Source of the DNA: LBZV01 sp000993855
GTDB lineage: Bacteria > Patescibacteriota > Microgenomatia > Curtissbacterales > GWA2-41-24
Length of the DNA stretch: 10,542 nt
Reading direction: 5' to 3'
Assembly: GCA_964492425.1 (NCBI GenBank)
Contig: CAZBKB010000028.1
Span: 1 to 10,542, forward strand
In this document: one piece after another, positions 5,746 through 10,542 of the stretch
Layout: each line of letters begins with the position of its first letter
Position numbering within the stretch: position 1 is the stretch's first letter
Program-made: the position numbers and the translations under genes
Notes under the pieces: generated by a model
What the model saw: the letters and a program-made list of their open reading frames with translations, nothing else
What the model was told of the DNA's origin: nothing
The model's database searches: none

Positions 5746-7128
5746 CTACCTCACCAGCACCCTTGAAACATCATCGCTCCAAACTTCATGAAACCCTTCA
5801 AAGCAACCAATGTTAAAACTAGGACTAACAATGACGATCTCAATATCATACTTGGACATTACGTCGCACTCACCATTTGAAACTTTCATATAGTCACCTA
5901 AGATACTCACACCATCACGCTTCCACCCGGCCATCCTGCCATCTATAAATACACGCCTTCCTTTCCCCTGCCAAACAAGATACCCTCCCCAGCGGTATTC
6001 ATTAAACATGTTTCCATAAATCTCATTATCATTTAAATATTCAATTGCACTTACTGGATACTTCAAAGAAATAAGCGCAGACGAAAGACCCCATCGTCTA
6101 TTGGCACCAATTACAAAATTTATAAATATAACAAAAGCACAAATAAGAGAAATATAGCCCAAAAAAATCCACTCTCGACGACCAAAATATCTCAGAACCG
6201 AAAACGGAAGTTCTAAATGCCTACTTACCAAAAATACAAAAATTGCAACCCAAAAAGAAATCAGGTTCACGGAAACAAATGCAAAAGCAAACGAAAATGC
6301 TCCAACCATAAACCACACCGGATTGATCTTCTTGTTTCCAAAAACAAGCATATACACAAATACAATCCCGCTTATTGCAAAAAGTATATTAACTGGATAA
6401 AAAAACGCAGTAGGCAACCATTCCGCAATATACGCCAAATTTTCCCAAGTCCTAAAATCGTCGACAACTCCACTACTCCATAATTTAAACGGAAACGGTG
6501 TAACAAACGACCCCAAAATCGATGCAACAAATGATACTAAAGCCCACCGGTTTACCGATTTTTTAGAAAGAAATTCAAGTGTCAGGTAAGTGCCGAATAT
6601 TAAAATCGCAAAAACAAATCCGCGGTGCACATTTGCCCACAAGGCAAAAGCCAAAAAGAAAACGATGCTAAAAATCGGCTTCTTATATGTCCCATGCTCT
6701 AAAGCCAGGAGTAAAAGTGAAAAAAACAGAAAAGAAAACACATATGGTCTCACGCCCAAATTAGCCACTGGAAGAAAAGCAACCACAAACACTAAAAATC
6801 CTACTATAAGGTTGAGTTTTCTAATAAGAAGCGAGAAGCCAAAGGCACCTATGGCCGCAAACAAAAATACCAACATTACAAATCCAAACTTTTCCAAAAA
6901 CCATGATACAAAGACTTCATATAACAGATAGGAGTTACCCCATACATATCCGCCCATTGTCCAAGAAAAAATATCCTTCTTCAGAATCTCACCGTTCTTA
7001 AGTATGTAATCACCTATTGCTACATGCCAGCCAAAATCCGGATCAACAATAAATCTCGAAAACATTAAAAATAAAATTACAAAAAGTACACTACGGCTTA
7101 AAAAATTTGGGGGGCTACTTCTTTTCAA
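5746..7128 (-). CDS. Polytopic membrane protein, GT-C glycosyltransferase-like
   Basis: From the chosen TTG start the protein has 460 residues. After an N-terminal helix (about 10-25) comes DPDFGWHVAIGDYILKNG (29-46) and IFSWT...GGYVW, matching the 'DPDlwWHl.tGeyIl..G.ip..DpFSft..g..w' loop of a large uncharacterised GT-C-like family. Many TM helices follow. The soluble C-terminus has GNMFNEYRWGGYLVW and VFIDGRM, also typical of that family. The expected role is sugar transfer from a lipid-linked donor outside the membrane; substrate unknown. The frame is open to ATG 7212, but that start would overlap the upstream coding region by 98 nt and add a poorly fitting N-terminus. TTG at 7126-7128 leaves a 14-nt overlap and keeps the first helix. 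ATG 7065 would cut that helix. Neither TTG nor ATG has a clear SD. Confidence 0.85.
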   Translation of the reverse strand: MKRSSPPNFLSRSVLFVILFLMFSRFIVDPDFGWHVAIGDYILKNGEILKKDIFSWTMGGYVWGNSYLLYEVFVSWFLEKFGFVMLVFLFAAIGAFGFSLLIRKLNLIVGFLVFVVAFLPVANLGVRPYVFSFLFFSLLLLALEHGTYKKPIFSIVFFLAFALWANVHRGFVFAILIFGTYLTLEFLSKKSVNRWALVSFVASILGSFVTPFPFKLWSSGVVDDFRTWENLAYIAEWLPTAFFYPVNILFAISGIVFVYMLVFGNKKINPVWFMVGAFSFAFAFVSVNLISFWVAIFVFLVSRHLELPFSVLRYFGRREWIFLGYISLICAFVIFINFVIGANRRWGLSSALISLKYPVSAIEYLNDNEIYGNMFNEYRWGGYLVWQGKGRRVFIDGRMAGWKRDGVSILGDYMKVSNGECDVMSKYDIEIVIVSPSFNIGCFEGFHEVWSDDVSRVLVR

Positions 7129-8755
7129 TGTTGTAAAAGGCAAACCCGCTTTGAGGAATTGAAAGATAACCAGGTGCTCTAAGATTAAATGCCCTCTTAA
7201 AATCTTCTCCACTTATCGAAACACCGTTGATATTCACATTGGCAGTTGTGCCATTCCCTTGGGAAACCGATATGCTGGCAGCAGAGGAAATCCCGCCGCT
7301 TCCTGACACTAAGTTTCTAAGCTCATCCATGCTATACGGGTTTCCTCCCCAGCAAGAGGTAGTAACAGGCGTAATCCGGGAAGTGTCTATCCCATCACTG
7401 TTTCTCAAAGCAATTGCCGCATTCACAATATCTGCCAATTCAACCGGTGAAAGCCACGGGTTAGATCTGCCACACTTGTCCGAGCTAGGACTGTATCCCT
7501 TTGTGTACCAAGCCTTATAAACCCAAGGCGAACCGCCGGCCTTGTCCCACGATTTATCGACAAAATTTCCTCCGCCCCCTCCGTCCGTCGTATCCCAACC
7601 AATTGGAGAGGCAAAACCACCATGAGTCGATGCATAATACGTAACAACATCCTCCAAAACCTGCCCGTGCGTTGAATCCACCGCACTTTTCCAGTTATCA
7701 GGGACATTATCCGATTTCGACTTACTAAATACCTGACACGACTCAGTCGTACAAATTTCCTTCCCTTCTATTTTATATCGGTAAGCATAAGTCCTAGCCG
7801 CCACGGCCTGTGCTTTCAGGGCCTCCATATTCCAACCGGAAGGCATTTCGGCAATTCCATAAAGGTACTTGGTTTCAAAATCCATTCCACCATACCCGGA
7901 TACATTAATATTCCCTCCAGTATCTTTCCCTACAGGCTCCTTACCGTAATACGCTTTAAGGATTGCACGAAAATCCTGTCCCGACTGCGCACGTCCCCGT
8001 GCCCCATATTGGCTCATACCCTTTCTGTGAGTATGGGCGCCAAACGCAAACACCGCAAAATAACCCCCGGGTGCAGACTCACGAAAGCCCTTTATAGATG
8101 CATTGTAATCATCGGCCAGTTCACTATCCCCAATAGTGGCAGTAAACTCCCCACTTCTTGCATTAATAATTTCCTGCTGACGCGCGGAAAGCGCCGCAAT
8201 TTTGCCGGAAAGTTCGCTTTGGAAAGATTTGGCATTTGCAATTTCACCCTTTAAAAACTGACGTTGCTTGTCGATCGCAGCCTGCACCCCACCTAACCTT
8301 TTTTTATCATCCGCCAATTTTGCAATCTTAGTGCTTATTGCCTCAATAGTTTCCTTATCTGCTTTGCTGGAGTGTTGCTGGAAAGCAATAAGCTTCAGGA
8401 TATCCGTCGCGTCCCCGGAAGAAAAAATTGTAAGAAGAGGAATATCCACAAAACTTCTGATATAAAAATTGCGGACAGTCAACGCCAGCTGCTTTTTTTC
8501 ATCAACCAACTCGCTCTCACTCCTGGCCATATCCGCTTTGATCTGGCCAATCTTCACAATTATCCCCCCAAGCTCGCCCTCGAGCCGCTTTACCTCACCC
8601 TCCAGGGGAACCGTCGCATTCTGTGATGCCTCAAGCTGCCGCGCCAGATCGTCAATTTGCTTTTGCAAATCACTAATCTCATCAGCACGAGTAGCCTTAG
8701 CAGAGATAAAAACCGCTAAAAAAAGTATCAGGGAAAAAACAAAAAGTTTACGCAT
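7115..8755 (-). CDS. SpoIID/LytB domain protein with N-terminal coiled coil, exported
   Basis: The protein has 546 residues. A signal peptide (about 1-24, cleavage near ATRA/DE) is followed by coiled coil (about 26-95 and 130-200), as in PcsB-like or murein-hydrolase-activator proteins. A SpoIID/LytB domain spans about 228-420. SpoIID proteins are peptidoglycan lytic transglycosylases; the LytB relatives enhance amidases. Visible motifs are KGMSQYGARGRAQSG (245-259), IAEMPSGWNMEALKAQAVAARTYA (301-324, with Glu303 matching the catalytic Glu of the EMP motif), a CTTESC cysteine pair (336, 340 approx), and STHGQV and YYASTHGG further on. GMSQYGA comes before EALKAQAVAARTYA, the reverse of the B. 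subtilis SpoIID order. A C-terminal tail (500-546) ends FYNIEKK. It is the first gene of the envelope cluster, behind a good promoter. No SD is seen. Since this lineage is not known to sporulate, a role in cell-wall remodelling is inferred. Confidence 0.93.
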   Translation of the reverse strand: MRKLFVFSLILFLAVFISAKATRADEISDLQKQIDDLARQLEASQNATVPLEGEVKRLEGELGGIIVKIGQIKADMARSESELVDEKKQLALTVRNFYIRSFVDIPLLTIFSSGDATDILKLIAFQQHSSKADKETIEAISTKIAKLADDKKRLGGVQAAIDKQRQFLKGEIANAKSFQSELSGKIAALSARQQEIINARSGEFTATIGDSELADDYNASIKGFRESAPGGYFAVFAFGAHTHRKGMSQYGARGRAQSGQDFRAILKAYYGKEPVGKDTGGNINVSGYGGMDFETKYLYGIAEMPSGWNMEALKAQAVAARTYAYRYKIEGKEICTTESCQVFSKSKSDNVPDNWKSAVDSTHGQVLEDVVTYYASTHGGFASPIGWDTTDGGGGGNFVDKSWDKAGGSPWVYKAWYTKGYSPSSDKCGRSNPWLSPVELADIVNAAIALRNSDGIDTSRITPVTTSCWGGNPYSMDELRNLVSGSGGISSAASISVSQGNGTTANVNINGVSISGEDFKRAFNLRAPGYLSIPQSGFAFYNIEKK

Positions 8756-8781
8756 CGAGGGTTACTAAACTATACAACAAA

Positions 8782-8810
8782 ATTGTACCAACAGCCACCT
8801 TGAATCACAA
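8782..8810 (-). promoter_or_regulatory. Candidate promoter of the envelope gene cluster
   Basis: On the minus strand TTGTGA (8810-8805), exactly 17 bp, then TACAAT (8787-8782). Predicted start is near 8775, about 20 nt before the SpoIID-like ATG. The -35 lies inside the left arm of the inverted repeat 8804-8837, so a protein bound there would block it. Confidence 0.55.
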
Positions 8811-8837
8811 TATCTCGCCATAGCAAATTATTGTGAT
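8804..8837. promoter_or_regulatory. Inverted repeat in the divergent control region (putative operator)
   Basis: ATCACAATA (8804-8812) and TATTGTGAT (8829-8837) form a perfect 9-bp inverted repeat with a 16-bp centre. The left arm covers the -35 of the leftward promoter. The right arm overlaps the rightward -10. A related palindrome-like 30-mer occurs at 9451-9480, just after the PaaX/Cas2-like gene. Binding by that gene's product is inference. Confidence 0.5.
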
Positions 8838-8840
8838 AAT
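8832..8840 (+). promoter_or_regulatory. Candidate extended -10 for the PaaX/Cas2-like gene
   Basis: TGT directly before GATAAT (8835-8840) makes an extended -10. No good -35 is present at the right distance. The expected start is near 8846-8848, only one to three bases before ATG 8849, and no SD precedes the ATG. The transcript may be leaderless. Confidence 0.35.
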
Positions 8841-8848
8841 ATTGGGTT

Positions 8849-9415
8849 ATGAATACTCAAAAAGTTGATACTGTGAGCCCAAAGACAAAAGAAGTTCTAT
8901 TAATGATCGGGGCGGGTGCCTTTATCGCATCTGCAATGCTTATACCCGGTCTGCCTCTAGCCGCTAAACCTTTTATCAGTTACAAAAGAGAACAGGACTA
9001 CAAAAAGTGGCAAAAGTTTAACCTTCCTCGATTAAAGTGGGTGCTTAAACGGCTTGAAAGTCAAAAAGAGATAGAAGTTAAAGGCGAACAGGTAATCCTA
9101 ACCGAAAAGGGCAAGAGAAAAATCCTTAAATTCAATCTGGGGAATTTAGAATTGCGCAAAAAGTGGGATGGGCATTGGAGAATAATAATCTACGACATAC
9201 CAAAACACCAGAAAAAGGAAAGCGACTACTTTAGACAGTTATTAAAAAGAATAAAATGCCATCAGCTTCAAAAAAGTGTTTACCTAACACCTTATGTTTG
9301 CGAAGACGAAATTGAATACATAAAGCAACTACTTGGAATTGGCTCAAGTGTTAAGGTATTAAAAGTCGCCTCATTAGAAAACGAGGAGACTTACAGAAAA
9401 TACTTTGGTATTTAG
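8849..9415 (+). CDS. PaaX-like / Cas2-like domain protein with N-terminal TM segment
   Basis: The protein has 188 residues. An N-terminal hydrophobic segment (about 15-42, VLLMIGAGAFIASAMLIPG...) looks like a membrane anchor. A winged-helix-like part follows (about 45-100), with LPRLKWVLKRLESQKEIEVKG and a short wing before LTEKGKRKIL. The C-terminal part (about 106-180) has the Cas2-like ferredoxin fold pattern: WDGHWRIIIYDIP (107-119, Asp116 at the Cas2 metal position), a helix with FRQLLKRI, then LQKSVYLTP (140-148). This arrangement matches the central Cas2-like domain of PaaX-type repressors. There is no CRISPR array or cas1 nearby, so spacer acquisition is not indicated. The gene is divergent from the envelope cluster, shares its putative operator, and may be a regulator; that is inference. 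Some databases may label it simply Cas2. Confidence 0.85.
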   Translation: MNTQKVDTVSPKTKEVLLMIGAGAFIASAMLIPGLPLAAKPFISYKREQDYKKWQKFNLPRLKWVLKRLESQKEIEVKGEQVILTEKGKRKILKFNLGNLELRKKWDGHWRIIIYDIPKHQKKESDYFRQLLKRIKCHQLQKSVYLTPYVCEDEIEYIKQLLGIGSSVKVLKVASLENEETYRKYFGI

Positions 9416-9450
9416 TCTTGTTCGCCCCATGTAACTCTTATGATTCCTAT

Positions 9451-9480
9451 CACAATTTTGCGCCATGGCAAAATTATGTG
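9451..9480. repeat. Palindrome-like repeat behind the PaaX/Cas2-like gene
   Basis: AATTTTGC (9454-9461) pairs with GCAAAATT (9468-9475) across GCCATG, framed by CAC and GTG. The 30-mer shares roughly 22 of 30 bases with 8807-8836, the body of the putative operator upstream of the gene, including CACAAT, CGCCAT and GCAAA. There is no T-run after it, so an intrinsic terminator is not supported. A second operator or a dispersed repeat is more likely. Confidence 0.6.
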
Positions 9481-9630
9481 TTAAAGTTAACGAGCGATAA
9501 AAAACTCACTGCCCTAAAATTCTTCGGCAAAACCAGGATCCACACAGTAGTCGCCAGGCACTAGGGGCACTAGTTGCTAACACAATTTAACAATCTAGTA
9601 ATGTAGCAATATCTTTTAGGAATATTCACC

Positions 9631-9650
9631 CTGAGTGCTACCGAAGGGTT
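9631..9650. repeat. Degenerate CCCTGAG...GAAGGG dispersed repeat
   Basis: CCCTGAGTGCTACCGAAGGG has complementary ends (CCCT/AGGG). It resembles the repeat usually written CCCTGAGCGTAGTCGAAGGG, which from memory recurs between genes in many uncultured-bacterium assemblies. A partial copy, TTCACCCTG, follows directly. The link to that repeat is recalled, not searched. Confidence 0.45.
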
Positions 9651-9752
9651 CACCCTGTTTACCCTGAAGTCTTTGAAAGGGGCAGGCGGGAAACTTGTCT
9701 CTCACGATTTAGCTGAGCCACGCGAAAATAACCAACAAAAGCAGCAGAAAAA

Positions 9753-10127
9753 TTAGACTTTAGACTTCACAAAACCAATGACCTTGTTGGCAGAATCATA
9801 AGCTTCTTGTGCTTTAGTGTCATCAAATCCTGCAAAACCACCCAAGTCAGGATACCTTGTCTCTATGTAATAAGGAAAAAGCACCTTAACATAATCACGC
9901 AACTCTTCAAATGCTGAGTCGATTGCTAAACAATCTTCAAGTACTGCGACTAAATCATGTATTTTGCGCAGTGGCCTTTTCTTTTTCAGAAGAAAACCTT
10001 TTAAAGCTTTCTCTGCTGCCTGCTGTGAAGCAAAACAAGCACCGTAGTAAATACTGGAATTAATACTCTGTTTGGCCCAATTTAAATCTTCCTCTGCCTG
10101 CCTCAACCATCTTTTATACTCTTCCAT
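9753..10127 (-). CDS. HEPN domain protein (putative toxin of an MNT/HEPN pair)
   Basis: The 124-residue protein is an all-helical HEPN domain of the PF05168 type. WLRQAEEDLNWAKQS (7-21) comes first, then YYGACFASQQAAEKALKGFLLKK (27-49), RPLRKIHDLVAVLED (51-65), and RYPD (91-94) before the last helix. HEPN proteins are often RNases that use an R-x(4-6)-H motif. Here R51 and H57 have that spacing, but in this subfamily the His is part of the common 'tHdL' motif, so catalysis is not shown. The gene overlaps the MNT gene by 14 nt, which implies coupled translation. A GAAGGGAAG stretch upstream of ATG 10127 may serve as SD. MNT/HEPN pairs act in toxin-antitoxin systems, where the MNT partner modifies the HEPN toxin. 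Whether this pair does so is inference. Confidence 0.92.
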   Translation of the reverse strand: MEEYKRWLRQAEEDLNWAKQSINSSIYYGACFASQQAAEKALKGFLLKKKRPLRKIHDLVAVLEDCLAIDSAFEELRDYVKVLFPYYIETRYPDLGGFAGFDDTKAQEAYDSANKVIGFVKSKV

Positions 10128-10413
10128 AAAGAAGCTTCCCTTCTTTCATAATCTGGGAAAAAAAAGTGCTTTTCTTGGGAAGCTCTCGCGCTTCCCGGGG
10201 TGTCAAGACTATCAGGTCGAGCGGAGTATTTGTCCTTATCTGCGTTCGTATGTCCCGCATCCTGTCAGTAAACGGTTTATTTGAATCGACAACAACCAGG
10301 AAATCAAGGTCACTATCCTTTTTCATCTCACCCCGCGCGGCGGAACCAAAAAGGATAATCGCCTTAGGGTTAAACTTTTTAATTTGTTCAAGGATTGAGC
10401 GAGTTTCATTCAT
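10114..10413 (-). CDS. Minimal nucleotidyltransferase (MNT) domain protein (putative antitoxin)
   Basis: The 99-residue protein has the MNT polymerase-beta fold signature: IILFGSAARGEMKKDSDLDFLV (19-40), i.e. GS, ten residues, then DxD (D35, D37). A third acidic residue is at LDLIVL (D66). This GSx10DxD spacing is that of MntA-type antitoxins, which transfer nucleotides from ATP onto their HEPN partner. The active-site residues look intact. AGGGGGA lies three bases before ATG 10413, a strong but closely spaced SD. TAGAAT at 10432-10427 (minus strand) could be a -10, though its -35 is weak. The gene precedes and overlaps the HEPN gene, so antitoxin is made first if this is a toxin-antitoxin pair. 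It could instead be one of many orphan MNT/HEPN couples of unknown role. Confidence 0.93.
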   Translation of the reverse strand: MNETRSILEQIKKFNPKAIILFGSAARGEMKKDSDLDFLVVVDSNKPFTDRMRDIRTQIRTNTPLDLIVLTPREARELPKKSTFFSQIMKEGKLLYGRV

Positions 10414-10448
10414 ATTCCCCCTATTCTATCACAACTAGCCTCAATTTA

Positions 10449-10466
10449 ACCTGCCTGCAGGCAGGT
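10449..10466. repeat. Perfect 18-bp palindrome
   Basis: ACCTGCCTGCAGGCAGGT equals its own reverse complement. It is much more GC-rich than its surroundings and lies about 36 bp upstream of the MNT start. It is flanked by two copies of CAATTTAACC (10442-10451, whose end overlaps the palindrome, and 10479-10488). Comparable GC-rich palindromes are, from memory, dispersed in some CPR genomes. It could be a protein site or an extragenic palindrome. Confidence 0.85.
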
Positions 10467-10488
10467 GTATCAATACAACAATTTAACC

Positions 10489-10542
10489 GCTACATTCTAG
10501 TTTGAATCCGAACACCTAGCTCGCTTTCAAGTATCTCTTGTG
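10489..10542. repeat. Right half of the 54-bp terminal inverted repeat
   Basis: Exact reverse complement of 2-55. It lies outside the MNT/HEPN pair and next to the palindrome at 10449-10466. It contains TTTGAATCCG, also present at 2016-2025 upstream of the tmRNA. Confidence 0.95.

Larger units (their letters stand above)
9416..9752. other. 337-nt gene-free region with degenerate repeats
   Basis: No credible coding frame or RNA gene was seen. It contains a palindrome-like 30-mer (9451-9480), a direct repeat GCACTAG (9558-9564 and 9567-9573), a 6-bp inverted repeat TTGCTA/TAGCAA (9574-9579 and 9604-9609) enclosing CAATTTAAC, a degenerate match to the terminal repeat (9595-9609), and a CACCCTG-rich stretch (about 9627-9667). 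It looks like decayed dispersed-repeat DNA between the PaaX/Cas2-like gene and the convergent MNT/HEPN pair. Confidence 0.7.

Noticed and set aside
7129..7212. ATG 7212 as start of the second GT-C-like gene
   Set aside because: It would overlap the SpoIID-like gene by 98 nt and add residues that do not resemble the family's N-terminus; TTG 7128 fits better.
8849..9415. CRISPR adaptation gene cas2
   Set aside because: The Cas2-like part follows wHTH-like and hydrophobic segments as in PaaX-type proteins, and there is no repeat-spacer array and no cas1 in the window.
9451..9480. Intrinsic terminator after the PaaX/Cas2-like gene
   Set aside because: The stem is AT-rich and no run of T follows on either strand.
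1..10542. Composite transposon or linear plasmid bounded by terminal inverted repeats
   Set aside because: No transposase, integrase or replication gene is present, and the cargo is chromosomal housekeeping. The repeat itself is still reported.
1..10542. Alternative genetic code (UGA as Gly)
   Set aside because: TGA ends the genes at 3018 and 4845 at sensible positions, and no frame needs read-through of TGA.

Overview
The window looks like a chromosomal piece from a candidate phyla radiation (Patescibacteria) bacterium, most likely Microgenomates-like. The reasons are AT-rich DNA, short intergenic gaps, many starts without a Shine-Dalgarno (SD) sequence, and characteristic proteins: a SpoIID/LytB protein with an N-terminal coiled coil, GT-C-like membrane proteins, a PP2C-like/TM/beta-propeller protein and a PaaX/Cas2-like protein. 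This assignment is by resemblance only. TGA serves as a stop (for example at 3018 and 4845), so the UGA-to-Gly recoding of Gracilibacteria/SR1 does not apply.

Layout. (1) 1-1271: one half of a 54-bp terminal inverted repeat, then a rightward polytopic membrane protein. (2) 1268-1933: a leftward ComF-family phosphoribosyltransferase whose stop codon overlaps the stop of the previous gene. (3) 1955-2918: the trans-translation pair. ssrA (tmRNA) runs rightward and smpB leftward, and their 3' ends are only 3 nt apart. (4) 3018-8755: a leftward envelope gene cluster. In order of transcription it encodes a SpoIID/LytB-like exported protein, a GT-C-like membrane protein, a PH-domain membrane protein, a two-TM small protein and a PP2C-like/TM/propeller protein; smpB follows, probably with its own promoter. 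(5) 8756-8848: a divergent control region with a 9-bp inverted repeat that touches both a leftward -35 and a rightward -10. (6) 8849-9415: a membrane-anchored PaaX/Cas2-like protein that may regulate this region. (7) 9416-9752: gene-free, repeat-rich DNA. (8) 9753-10413: a leftward MNT nucleotidyltransferase/HEPN pair, a candidate toxin-antitoxin module. (9) 10414-10542: an 18-bp palindrome and the other half of the terminal inverted repeat.

How the genes work together: ssrA and smpB form the ribosome-rescue system. The SpoIID-like, GT-C, PH-domain and propeller genes are tightly packed (a 14-nt overlap at the inferred start, a TAATG junction and a 3-nt gap) and probably make one cell-envelope operon. 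The MNT/HEPN genes overlap by 14 nt and probably act as a pair. No transposase, CRISPR array or phage gene was seen. The most unusual signals are the tail-to-tail ssrA/smpB arrangement, the atypical tmRNA (T-loop, tag ending and leader hairpins), the shared divergent operator with a second related palindrome behind the PaaX/Cas2-like gene, and the matching inverted ends of the window.
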